64,000 nt of DNA from assembly GCF_900105395.1 (NCBI RefSeq), contig NZ_LT629775.1, positions 868,001 through 932,000 on the forward strand. Direction: 5' to 3'. The translations under genes and the position numbers were made by a program. This DNA comes from Streptomyces sp. TLI_053. GTDB lineage: Bacteria > Actinomycetota > Actinomycetes > Streptomycetales > Streptomycetaceae. The notes beneath the pieces are model-generated. The model was not told the DNA's origin. It saw only the letters and a program-made list of their open reading frames with translations, and searched no databases. Positions 33,754-42,031 of the stretch are shown piece by piece (position 1 is the first letter of the stretch; every line of letters starts with the position of its first letter).

Positions 33754-34926
33754 ATGTCCCACGCCGCCCCCACCGACCGCGAAGACACCACCGGACCTCC
33801 CCCGGCCAGGCCCGCCCCGGAGCCGGCCGAGTGGGACGACTGGCGCTGGCACATGCGCAAGCGCGTCAACACCGTCCAGAAGGCCCGGGACTGGATCAAC
33901 CTCACCGAGGGCGAGGAGCGGGCCATCGCCGGCGTGGCCGGCCGCTACCGCTGGAGCATCACCCCCTACTACGCCTCGCTGATGGACCCCGACGACCCGC
34001 TCTGCCCGGTCCGCCAGCAGGCCGTGCCCGCCGCCGAGGAGCTGCTGGAGTTCCCCGGCGCCGAGGTGGACCCGGTCGGGGACACCCTCTACCGGCGAAC
34101 CAACCGGGTGGTGCACAAGTACCCGGACCGGGTGATCCTGCTCGTCACCGAGGCCTGCCCGGTCTACTGCCGGCACTGCACCCGCAAGTTCCACACCACC
34201 GATCTCCAGGGCAGCTACTTCCGCGACGACGAGGGCGGCGCCTACGACGAGGACCTCCGCTACATCGCCGAGCACCCGGAGATCCGGGACGTGCTGCTCA
34301 CCGGCGGCGACCCGCTCTCCTACCAGGACGGCCGGCTGGAGGAGATCGTCGCCGGGCTGCGCGCCATCCCGAGCGTGGAGATCATCCGGATCGGCTCGCG
34401 CTTCCCGGTGCTGCTGCCGCAGCGGATCACCGAGGAGCTCTGCACGATGCTCTCCCGCTACCACCCGGTCTGGCTGAACACCCACTTCAACCACCCCAAG
34501 GAGATCACCCCGGAGTCGGCCGCCGCCGTGGACCGGCTGCTGCGCCACGGGATCCCGGTCGGCAACCAGACCGTGCTGCTGCGCGGGATCAACGACGACG
34601 TCGCGACCATGCGCCGGCTGATGACCGAACTGCTGCGCATCAGGGTCCGCCCGTACTACCTGTACCACTGCGACAACGTCACCGGTGTCGCGCACTTCAT
34701 GACCTCCGTCGAGAAGGGCTGGGAGATCATGGAGGGCCTCCAGGGCCACATCACCGGGTTCGGCGTCCCGCAGTACGTCCTCACCACGAAGATCGGCAAG
34801 ATCCCGGTCTCCCGCCCCTCCTTCACCGAGACGCCCGACGGCGGCCTGCTGCTGCACAACTTCCGCGGTCAGCAGCTGCTCGTCGACGCCACGACGCACC
34901 CGATCACGGAGACGGACGCCCGATGA
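33754..34926 (+). CDS. Arginine 2,3-aminomutase, KamA family (BlsG-like)
   Basis: Predicted 390-aa PLP- and radical SAM-dependent aminomutase. The cluster motif is CPVYCRHC (Cys135, Cys139, Cys142); GGDPL follows, and the PLP lysine is in TTKIGKIPV (Lys349 by position). Lysine 2,3-aminomutase holds the side-chain amine with two Asp residues. Here the first is kept (Asp307, YHCD) while the second aligns with Thr344, so lysine is unlikely to be the substrate. In this operon arginine to beta-arginine is the natural assignment. It overlaps the aminotransferase gene by ATGA. Confidence 0.85.
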   Translation: MSHAAPTDREDTTGPPPARPAPEPAEWDDWRWHMRKRVNTVQKARDWINLTEGEERAIAGVAGRYRWSITPYYASLMDPDDPLCPVRQQAVPAAEELLEFPGAEVDPVGDTLYRRTNRVVHKYPDRVILLVTEACPVYCRHCTRKFHTTDLQGSYFRDDEGGAYDEDLRYIAEHPEIRDVLLTGGDPLSYQDGRLEEIVAGLRAIPSVEIIRIGSRFPVLLPQRITEELCTMLSRYHPVWLNTHFNHPKEITPESAAAVDRLLRHGIPVGNQTVLLRGINDDVATMRRLMTELLRIRVRPYYLYHCDNVTGVAHFMTSVEKGWEIMEGLQGHITGFGVPQYVLTTKIGKIPVSRPSFTETPDGGLLLHNFRGQQLLVDATTHPITETDAR

Positions 34927-36101
34927 CCCTCCACCAGCGGCAAGGCCAGCGTTTCCTCCCCTACGGCGCCAACTACCTCGACTGGTCCGACATGGCGGAG
35001 CTCAAGGAGGTGATCGACCACCAGGTGCTGTTCCGCTACCAGACCGAGCAGGAGAGCATGGCCTCCCGGCTGGAGCGCCGGGTGGGCGAGCGGCTCGGCG
35101 TCGCCCACACGCTGGCCGTGCACAACTGCACGGAGGCACTGCGGCTCGCCCTGATCTCCACCCGCCCCTCGATCGGCGACCCGGTGTACATCCCGGCCGT
35201 CACCTTCGTCGCGGTGGCCGGTGCGGTGCTGTCCTGCGGGCTGATCCCGGTACTGGTCGACGCCGACGAGTCGCTCGCGCTGGACCGGACCCTGCTGCCG
35301 CCGGACGCCCAGCGGGTGATCGTGGCCCACATGGAGGGCTCGGTGGCCACCCTGCCGGAGGGTGTGCCCTACCTGATCGAGGACTGCGCGCAGACCCTCG
35401 GCGGCCGGTTCCCGGACGGCCGGGAGGTCGGCACGGCGGGCTACGCCGGGGTGTTCAGCTTCCACCACAACAAGGTGCTCACCTCCGGGGAGGGCGGCCT
35501 CGTGGTCACGGGCGACGAGCGGGCCGGGGCCACCATGCGCTGCTACCACGACCACGGTTCGGCGCGGGTGCCCGGCCACTACCCGACCTGGGACCAGGAC
35601 GCCCACTACGGCGAGAACTTCGTCACCAGCGAGGAGGTCGCGGCCGTCCAGTGCCAGCAGTTCCGGCACCTGGACGAGGTGCTGGCCGGGCTGGAGCGGA
35701 TGTACGCGCTCGCCCTGTCCGAGCTACCCGGCCGCACGGACATCCGGCCGCTGCCGCGCGCCCGCGGCGACGTCAAGGTGAGCATGCGCCTGCGCTGCGA
35801 GTCCCGGGAGCTGCGGGACGCCGCCGTGGCCGCCCTCACCGCCGAGGGCATCGCGCACTGGACGCTCGGCAAGTACCTGCTGCCCGAGCACCCGGTCCTC
35901 ACCGGACGCCGCTCCCTGTACGCCGACGGTTTCCCCTGGAACCACGCCCCCGAGGGGCCGCTCCGGCTCAGCCGGGACGGCTTCGCCCGCACCCGCGACC
36001 TGCTGGACCGCACCCTGTGCCTGCCGCTCTCCCCCGAGCTCCCGGAGGCCGAGCAGGCGGCCGCGGTCAAGGCGGTCCGCCGCGTCCTGGAGACGGTGTG
36101 A
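34923..36101 (+). CDS. DegT/DnrJ/EryC1/StrS aminotransferase (BlsH-like)
   Basis: Predicted 392-aa PLP enzyme of the sugar aminotransferase family. Visible are the cofactor region NCTEALRLALIS, the Asp near the PLP pyridine in IEDCAQTLGG, and the Schiff-base Lys184 in FSFHHNKVLTSGEGG. In the blasticidin-type pathway an aminotransferase puts the 4'-amino group on the decarboxylated sugar, which fits here. It starts on the ATGA overlapping the aminomutase stop and ends in a GTGA overlap with the ligase. Confidence 0.87.
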   Translation: MTLHQRQGQRFLPYGANYLDWSDMAELKEVIDHQVLFRYQTEQESMASRLERRVGERLGVAHTLAVHNCTEALRLALISTRPSIGDPVYIPAVTFVAVAGAVLSCGLIPVLVDADESLALDRTLLPPDAQRVIVAHMEGSVATLPEGVPYLIEDCAQTLGGRFPDGREVGTAGYAGVFSFHHNKVLTSGEGGLVVTGDERAGATMRCYHDHGSARVPGHYPTWDQDAHYGENFVTSEEVAAVQCQQFRHLDEVLAGLERMYALALSELPGRTDIRPLPRARGDVKVSMRLRCESRELRDAAVAALTAEGIAHWTLGKYLLPEHPVLTGRRSLYADGFPWNHAPEGPLRLSRDGFARTRDLLDRTLCLPLSPELPEAEQAAAVKAVRRVLETV

Positions 36102-37372
36102 GCGGCGCCGGCCCGGTACTGCTCATGGTGGACGACCGGCCGTCCACCTTCACCCGGTACGCGGCCCGCACGCTCCCCGAGCACCTCGTGCTGCTGCGCT
36201 TCGAGGAGCTGCGCGCCGACCTCTCCGAGGACCATCTGCGCCGGACCGCCCACCTGCCCGCCTTCTGGGTGCGGGCCGGGGAGCCGCTGGAGCGGGAGGC
36301 GGAGCGCTACCGGTCCTGGGCCGAGGCCGAACTCCCCGTCGCGCCGGAGCGGTTCTGCAATCCGTCCGAGCCTCGGCAGGCGCTCGCCCAGCGCTTCGCC
36401 GCACTCGCCGGGCTGCCGCACCTGACCGAGCAGCAGGTGGCCTGGGTGCGGGACAAGGCCGCGATGAAGCAACGCTTCCGCGAACTCGGCCTGCGCACCG
36501 CCGCGTTCACCCGGGTCCGGGAGGCGGCCGCGATCACGGCCTTCGCCGCCGAGCACGGCTGGCCGCTGGTGCTGAAGCCGGTGGACTCCTTCGCCTGCGT
36601 GGACACCCACCGGCTGGACGGCCCCGAGGCGCTGTCCGGCCTCGACCTCGGCGCCCGGGACTGGATGGTGGAGGAGTTCCTCGGCGGCACCGAGTGGGAG
36701 GTGTGCGCGGTCGTGCACCGGGGCGAGGTGCTGGACGCCTGGCCGAGCGCGATGCCCTGCCGTCCGCTGGACATCGTCGACGGGGCGATGAACGCCAACA
36801 TCAGCGTGGGCACCGACGAGGCGCCGCCGGTGGACCTGCGGGCGCTGCTGCAGACCGTCGTCACCGGCATGGACATCGACCACGGCTACGCGCACATGGA
36901 GTTCTTCCTCGTCGACGGCGAGCTGTACGCCGGCGAGATCGGGCTGCGGCTGGCCGGCTGCGAGATCCCGGCCAACCACGGGCACGCGTACGGCTTCGAC
37001 GTCTTCGGGGCCACCCTGGACGTCTACCGGGGGCTCGCACCGGATCTGAGCTATCGTCAGAGACGCTGCGCGGGCGACCTGTTGCTGCCGCTGCCCGGCT
37101 CCGGGACGGTCCACCGGATCACCCCGGCGGAGGACCTGCTGCGTGTCCCCGGGGTGGTCGAGGCCGTTCTCAAGGTCGGGGTCGGCGACACCGTCTCCGC
37201 CCGACGCGCCTCGCACAACGCCTCCGGGTACGTCCACGTGGTCGGGGCCTCGATCGAGGAGGTGGAGCGGCGGATGCGCGAGGTGCTCGGCGCCTTCGTG
37301 ATCGTCCTGGCCCCGTCGGCCGATCCGGTCCCCGTGACCGGTCCGGCCCCCGGCCGGGAAGGAGCCCGTTGA
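36098..37372 (+). CDS. ATP-grasp amide ligase (BlsI-like)
   Basis: Predicted 424-aa ATP-grasp protein. It has a pre-ATP-grasp N-terminal domain and then ATP-binding elements: WPLVLKPVDSFACVDTHRL (nucleotide-binding lysine), MVEEFLGGTEWEVCAVV and a Mg2+ region near YAGEIGLRLAGCEIPANHGHAYGFD. A C-terminal part resembles carboxylate-amine ligases. It should activate the carboxylate of beta-arginine (or of the nucleoside) and form the peptide link. GTG start overlaps the previous stop; the end overlaps the exporter start. Substrate direction is inference. Confidence 0.83.
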   Translation: MSGAGPVLLMVDDRPSTFTRYAARTLPEHLVLLRFEELRADLSEDHLRRTAHLPAFWVRAGEPLEREAERYRSWAEAELPVAPERFCNPSEPRQALAQRFAALAGLPHLTEQQVAWVRDKAAMKQRFRELGLRTAAFTRVREAAAITAFAAEHGWPLVLKPVDSFACVDTHRLDGPEALSGLDLGARDWMVEEFLGGTEWEVCAVVHRGEVLDAWPSAMPCRPLDIVDGAMNANISVGTDEAPPVDLRALLQTVVTGMDIDHGYAHMEFFLVDGELYAGEIGLRLAGCEIPANHGHAYGFDVFGATLDVYRGLAPDLSYRQRRCAGDLLLPLPGSGTVHRITPAEDLLRVPGVVEAVLKVGVGDTVSARRASHNASGYVHVVGASIEEVERRMREVLGAFVIVLAPSADPVPVTGPAPGREGAR

Positions 37373-38622
37373 ACCAGGTGAGCACCTCCGCCCCGGCCCG
37401 GGACACCCTGGTCCACCGCTTCGGCACGCTGCTGCGCCGCCCGCACGTGCCCGCGGTGGCGGGCTGGAGCCTGGTCTGCCGGCTCCCGGTCTACCTGATG
37501 TCGCTGGCCACCGTCCTGGTGGTCCGCGAGCAGGGCGGCAGCTTCGCCCAGGCGGGCCTGACCAGCGCGCTCTACACCACCGGGATGGCGGTCGGCGGGC
37601 CTCTGGTGGCCAGGCGACTGGACCGCGACGGCCGGCGGCCCGTGCTGCTCGCCACCGGGCTGTGCTACCCGGCGGCGCTCGCCGCGCTGGCCTGGACCAC
37701 CCGGCCCGGCTCCTGGGGACAGCTGGCCGCCGCCACCGCCGCCGGGATCGCCCTGCCGCCGGCCAACGCCTGCATGCGCTCGCTCTGGGCCCGACTGCCG
37801 CTGGCCGACACCGAACGGGACACCGCCTATCTCTGGGAGGCGATCCTCACCGAAGTCCTGGTGATCGGGGCGCCGCTGATGCTGGCCGCCCTGATGCTGG
37901 CCGGCTCGGCCGCACTGGCCGTCACCGCCGTGGCCGCGCTCGGCGGCGCCGGTGCGCTGGGGCTGGCCCTGGTCCGGCTCCCGCCGGGGACGGACCCGGA
38001 CCAAGGCACCGAGCGGCGCGACCTGCTCGGCCCGCTGCGCAACCCGCCGATGCTGGCGCTCACCGCCGTCATGGCGGCCAGCGCCGTGCCGATCGGACTG
38101 CTCACCCTCGGCATCCCCGCCTTCGTGGCGGCGCACGGCTCCCCCGGCGGCACCGGCCTCGTCTACGCCTGCTGGGGCGTCGGCAGCGCACTGGGCGCGG
38201 TCTGGCTCGGGCGCTCGCAGTCCGACGTCCCGGCGGCGGTGCGCTTCCCGCGGCTGGTCCTGGCCTACGCGCTGGGGACGGGCCTGGCGCTGGCGGCCAC
38301 CTCGCAGCCGTTGCTCGCCCTCGCCCTGGCCGTCGGCGGCGCTCCGATCGCGCTGGTGTCGGCCGTCGAGATGACCCTGGTCGGCGCGGTGGCACCGAAC
38401 GGCTCGCTGGCGGAGGCCTTCACCTGGGCCTCGCTGGCCACCGTGCTCGGCGACGCGGTCGGCCAGCAGGCCGGCGGACTGCTGGTGGAACCGCTCGGCG
38501 CACGCGGGGTGTTCGCCGTCGCCTTCGCCGTCGCGCTGGGCGCCGCCGTCCTGGCCTTCGCCGTCCGCCCGCTGCTCGACCGGGGCACCGCGTCCGCGAC
38601 GGCCGCGGAGTGCGCCGTATGA
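37369..38622 (+). CDS. MFS exporter (BlsJ-position)
   Basis: Predicted 417-aa major facilitator with about 12 membrane helices. The loop 2-3 signature is GGPLVARRLDRDGRRPVLLAT and the central cytoplasmic loop carries RLPPGTDPDQGTERRD. It probably exports the nucleoside, perhaps in a leucyl-blocked, harmless form. TTG 37369 overlaps the ligase stop (TTGA) and has AAGGAG upstream at a short 4-nt distance; GTG 37378 is an alternative. No separate resistance gene is seen nearby, so export plus capping may be the self-protection. Confidence 0.87.
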   Translation: MNQVSTSAPARDTLVHRFGTLLRRPHVPAVAGWSLVCRLPVYLMSLATVLVVREQGGSFAQAGLTSALYTTGMAVGGPLVARRLDRDGRRPVLLATGLCYPAALAALAWTTRPGSWGQLAAATAAGIALPPANACMRSLWARLPLADTERDTAYLWEAILTEVLVIGAPLMLAALMLAGSAALAVTAVAALGGAGALGLALVRLPPGTDPDQGTERRDLLGPLRNPPMLALTAVMAASAVPIGLLTLGIPAFVAAHGSPGGTGLVYACWGVGSALGAVWLGRSQSDVPAAVRFPRLVLAYALGTGLALAATSQPLLALALAVGGAPIALVSAVEMTLVGAVAPNGSLAEAFTWASLATVLGDAVGQQAGGLLVEPLGARGVFAVAFAVALGAAVLAFAVRPLLDRGTASATAAECAV

Positions 38623-38768
38623 CCGGCCACCGCACACCCACCGCCGCACCCGCACCCACAACCGCACCCGTACTCGCCTCCGCTCCAGGGGCGGCGCGGG
38701 CCCCGGTGCCACCCGCTGCCCCGTGCCACCCACCACTCCCCTCCCGCCCACGAGGTCACCGACGATGA
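38619..38768 (+). CDS. Possible 49-aa bridging ORF (Pro/Ala/Thr-rich)
   Basis: The ATG overlaps the exporter stop (ATGA) and the stop overlaps the next gene's start (ATGA at 38765). So this frame exactly joins two genes that otherwise sit 142 nt apart. The peptide (MTGHRTPTAAPAPTTAPV onward) is low complexity and not recognisable. It may exist only to carry ribosomes across the gap. The double 4-nt overlap is what supports it. Confidence 0.4.
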   Translation: MTGHRTPTAAPAPTTAPVLASAPGAARAPVPPAAPCHPPLPSRPRGHRR

Positions 38769-40717
38769 AGCCCGAAGGCCCGCTGTTCCGGCCCGTCAAG
38801 CTCGCCCAGTTCCCCTCGGCCGTCAAAGAGTTCCTGGCTTCGACGGACGTCCCCACAGCCGCTCCCGAGGACGCCTCCCCGGAATCCTCCGAGGGCACCA
38901 CCCCGGGCACCACCCCGGGCACCACCCCGGGAACCTCCCCGGGCACCTCCCGCGGACCCGCCGCGGGCACCGTCGGGGTGCCGGTCCCGGTCGACGGCCG
39001 CACGGACCTGACGCAGAGCCTCGACCTCGCCGAGCAGCTGTACGACACCCTCCACCGCCCCCGGCCGCTCGACCTCGGCATCGTCCTCGGCGCCGACCGG
39101 CTGCCGGACGGCCTCGCCGAGCTGGCCGGTCCGCTCGCCACCGAGTGGCTGCCCGAGGAGCGGCTGGCCGACACCGCCGCCTTCCTCCGCGACCGCCCCG
39201 GCAGCCTGCTGCTGATCGGCTGCTACGAACAGCTCACCCTCGACCCGGTGCGCTCCCTGCTGTTCGCCACCTACCGCAGCCGCACCCACGCCCTGACCCT
39301 GCTGAGCGGGCGCGACGCCGCCTCGCTCGCCTGGAACGTCGCCAAGCAGTACGCCCGGCCGACCGCCGCGATCGGGGCGGTCGGGCTTTTCACCGACACC
39401 GACCGGCCGCCGCACCTGCCCGGCGTCCAGGTCCACGACGACCGCGACTTCGAGCGGGTCGACATCCAGGCCGCGATCCTCGGCACCCACTGGCGCAAGG
39501 TCGCGTTCCAGGGCCACGGCAAGGACGACAGCGTCAACCTGGGCGAGTTCACCATCTGCGGCCTCAGCCCGGCCGCCGAGCCCCGGCCGGGGCTGCTCGG
39601 CCCGCGCTGCTCCTACGGGCTGCCCTGCTACAAGCCCGAGGACAAGCTCGTCCCGCTGCACCGGGTACCGGCCGTCGAGGTGGTCCTCAGTGCCTGCAAC
39701 AGCGGCCCGCTGGCCGACCTCGCCCTGTACGACCCGAAGTACCAGCTGCTGCTCAACGCGTTGGACGGCCCGGCGCGCACCGTGGTCGCCGCCGTCTCGG
39801 TGCACGACTCCGACCGGCCCGAGAACGTCGCCTGGATGCGCGCGGCCCTCACCGGTGGCGACACCGTGGACACCCTCAACGCCAGCCTGGCCGGTTCGCA
39901 CCCGTACCCGGCCTTCCTGCGGTTCGGCCTGCCGGACGCCACCGCGCCCGCGCCCGAACCGGCCGACCACCGGCCCGACCCCCTGCTGCTCACCGTCGGC
40001 CGCCGGCTGAACGCCCTGCTCGGTTCCGAACTCCTGCCGCACAACCACGCCCTGCGCCCCCGGCTGACCAAGCTCGCCCGGAAGGTGGACCTCTGGGTGG
40101 CCCGGCCCACCCACCTCGCCGACCAGTCCGCCGCCGAGATCGGCGCCTCGCTCACCGCCGACCTGCAGTCGCTCGACCACGTGCTGGCCGGGCAGGTCGC
40201 AGCGGACCCCGAGGACGAGCTGATGAACTACCCGGCGCATTTCGGCGACCGCAGTTCGCTGGACCCCGAGGTGCGCGAGGTGACCTGCCACTGCGGGCGC
40301 CCGGCCCAGGAGTTCACCCGGCGCGGCCTGCTCCCGCAGATCCTCGACACCGTCTGCGCGGTCTGCATGCGCTGCGGGGACGTCACCTTCCGGCTGCCGG
40401 AGGCGCCCTCACTGCTCGCCCACAGCGCCGACGAGGTCCCGCAGGGCGGCGTCCTGGAGGTGCGCGCAGAACTCACCGCCGCCCGCACCGGCCCCGTCCG
40501 ACTCGGCCTGTTCGTCCCCAGCTACCTGCGCGCGGACGCCACGGTCGAACCCGAGCACGCCAAGGTCCGCGCCGTCGGCGGCCGGCCGACGGACGTCGCG
40601 TTCCGGGTCCGCTTCGACCCCGCCACCGCCCCGCAGGCCTACTACTTCACCGTGTTCGCCGTCCAGGACCTCGCCGTCTCCACCGCCCGGCGCCACTTCG
40701 GCGTCCTGCCCGGCTGA
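38765..40717 (+). CDS. Cysteine-rich protein in BlsK position; CHAT/caspase-like core
   Basis: Predicted 650-aa protein. The N-terminus (about 40-70) is a TTPG repeat linker. The middle has two motifs typical of CHAT/caspase-fold proteins: a His-Gly in VAFQGHGKDD (His251) and VVLSACNSG (Cys311), in the right order and about 60 residues apart. Cysteine groups follow: Cys282-x5-Cys288, Cys508-x-Cys510 and Cys531-x2-Cys534-x2-Cys537. By gene order (exporter, this gene, methyltransferase, CMP hydrolase) it sits where blasticidin clusters have blsK. BlsK is reported as an iron-sulfur, leucyl-tRNA-dependent transferase. Assigning that role here is inference; the CHAT resemblance is my reading. Confidence 0.6.
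   Translation: MKPEGPLFRPVKLAQFPSAVKEFLASTDVPTAAPEDASPESSEGTTPGTTPGTTPGTSPGTSRGPAAGTVGVPVPVDGRTDLTQSLDLAEQLYDTLHRPRPLDLGIVLGADRLPDGLAELAGPLATEWLPEERLADTAAFLRDRPGSLLLIGCYEQLTLDPVRSLLFATYRSRTHALTLLSGRDAASLAWNVAKQYARPTAAIGAVGLFTDTDRPPHLPGVQVHDDRDFERVDIQAAILGTHWRKVAFQGHGKDDSVNLGEFTICGLSPAAEPRPGLLGPRCSYGLPCYKPEDKLVPLHRVPAVEVVLSACNSGPLADLALYDPKYQLLLNALDGPARTVVAAVSVHDSDRPENVAWMRAALTGGDTVDTLNASLAGSHPYPAFLRFGLPDATAPAPEPADHRPDPLLLTVGRRLNALLGSELLPHNHALRPRLTKLARKVDLWVARPTHLADQSAAEIGASLTADLQSLDHVLAGQVAADPEDELMNYPAHFGDRSSLDPEVREVTCHCGRPAQEFTRRGLLPQILDTVCAVCMRCGDVTFRLPEAPSLLAHSADEVPQGGVLEVRAELTAARTGPVRLGLFVPSYLRADATVEPEHAKVRAVGGRPTDVAFRVRFDPATAPQAYYFTVFAVQDLAVSTARRHFGVLPG
38894..38950 (+). repeat. 12-bp in-frame repeats (GGCACCACCCCG)
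   Basis: About four copies encode the TTPG/TSPG linker near the N-terminus of the BlsK-position protein. Confidence 0.75.
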
Positions 40718-40756
40718 CCCGCCACCCCGCCCGCACACCCCGAGGACACCACTGCC

Positions 40757-41395
40757 ATGACCAGTACCCCCACCAGCACCGAGCCCGGCGCGAAGCCCGA
40801 CATCCAGCTCATCGAGCAGAACGGCGAGGTGACCCTCAGCATCGGCGGAGAGCAGGCCATGCAGGCCTGGGAGCGCGACCTGATGTGGGCGAGCGCCGAC
40901 CTGCTCTGCGAGTACGGCCAGGACTTCTACGAGGTCGGGCTCGGCCTCGGGCTGTCCGCCCTGCGGATCGCCCGGAACCCGGCCACCCGCCGGCACACCG
41001 TGCTGGAGATCTTCGACGAGGTCGAGGACCTCTTCCGCGCGAAGCACCCCCAGGTGCCCGAGAACCTCACCGTCGAACGCGGGGACTTCTTCCGGCGGAT
41101 CTTCGAGCTGCCCTCGGAGAGCATCGACGGGATGTTCTTCGACCCGGCCCTGGACATGGAGGTGTGGACCGACGCCGAGCTGTGGGCCCGCACCATGCCC
41201 GAGGTGGTCCGGGTGCTGCGCCCGGGCGGGGTCTTCATCCCCTTCTTCAGCACCAAGCCCGAGCTGCGCTGGCAGTACACCCCGCACTTCCGCTCGATCC
41301 GGGTCGAGCGCCACCCCTACACCGCGTACGACACCACCGAGTACACCCACGGCACCAGCGGTGACGCCTACATCCAGTGCTTCCTCAAGGACTGA
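40757..41395 (+). CDS. Guanidino N-methyltransferase, GAMT-like (BlsL-like)
   Basis: Predicted 212-aa SAM methyltransferase. The layout is like guanidinoacetate methyltransferase: GGEQAMQAWERDLMWASADLL, then motif I as FYEVGLGLGLSALRIA (residues about 58-72), VLEIFDEVEDLF for the ribose-binding acid, GMFFDPALDMEVW and VLRPGGVFIPFFS. In blasticidin S the BlsL enzyme methylates the guanidine of the beta-arginine, preferring the leucylated intermediate. GAGGA precedes the ATG; the CMP-hydrolase gene starts 5 nt after its stop. Confidence 0.85.
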   Translation: MTSTPTSTEPGAKPDIQLIEQNGEVTLSIGGEQAMQAWERDLMWASADLLCEYGQDFYEVGLGLGLSALRIARNPATRRHTVLEIFDEVEDLFRAKHPQVPENLTVERGDFFRRIFELPSESIDGMFFDPALDMEVWTDAELWARTMPEVVRVLRPGGVFIPFFSTKPELRWQYTPHFRSIRVERHPYTAYDTTEYTHGTSGDAYIQCFLKD

Positions 41396-41400
41396 GCGCC

Positions 41401-41913
41401 ATGACCACCGACCTCACCGCCCACCTCGCCGACCTGCCCCGGACCTTGTTCCTGGCCGGGCCGTTCATCCAGTTGCTCGACCCGGAGACCGGGGAGATGC
41501 CGCCGGGCGCCCGGGAGCCCTTCGATCTGCTGATCAAGCACTTCGAGTCGCAGGGCGTCGCCGTCCACAACGCCCACCGCCGGGAGGCCTGGGGCGCCGA
41601 ACTGATGCGTCCCGAGCAGTGCACCGCACTCGACCAGGAGGAGATCCGCAAGGCGGAGCTCTTCCTCGCCCTGCCCGGTTCCCCGGCCTCCCCCGGCACC
41701 CACATCGAGATCGGCTGGGCCAGCGCCTTCGGCAAGCCGATCGTGCTGCTGCTGGAACGCGGCCGGGAGTACACCTTCCTGGTCCAGGGGCTGCACACGG
41801 TGGCGGAGGTGGAGGAAGTGGTCTACACCGACCTCGCCGCCTCGCTGCCCGCCGTCGACCGCGCCGTCCAGCGGGTCCTGGCGCGCCACCGCGGCACGTC
41901 CCGGCCTGCCTGA
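41401..41913 (+). CDS. CMP N-glycosidase (BlsM/MilB family)
   Basis: Predicted 170-aa nucleoside 2-deoxyribosyltransferase-like hydrolase that releases free cytosine from CMP. Motifs are FLAGPFIQLLDPETGEM, FESQGVAVHNAHRREAWGAE and SPGTHIEIGWASAFGKPIVLLLER, with the likely catalytic Glu103 in HIEIGWAS. MilB, which uses hydroxymethyl-CMP, has an Arg at the position of Ile23 here, so plain CMP is the likely substrate. This is the first committed step of the pathway although the gene is near the operon end. Confidence 0.9.
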   Translation: MTTDLTAHLADLPRTLFLAGPFIQLLDPETGEMPPGAREPFDLLIKHFESQGVAVHNAHRREAWGAELMRPEQCTALDQEEIRKAELFLALPGSPASPGTHIEIGWASAFGKPIVLLLERGREYTFLVQGLHTVAEVEEVVYTDLAASLPAVDRAVQRVLARHRGTSRPA

Positions 41914-42031
41914 CCTGCCTGACCTGCCTGCTCCATCCGCTCCACCCCACCCGACACCACCCGACCCACCTGCCCGCCCCGGCTGCCACCGGCGCCGGGA
42001 CCGCCGCCACCGACAGGAGCCACCACGTCCG

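Noticed and set aside
38765..40717. CHAT-protease immune effector unrelated to the antibiotic pathway
   Set aside because: It is locked by overlapping frames between pathway genes and sits where blsK is expected; an immune role has no supporting neighbours.
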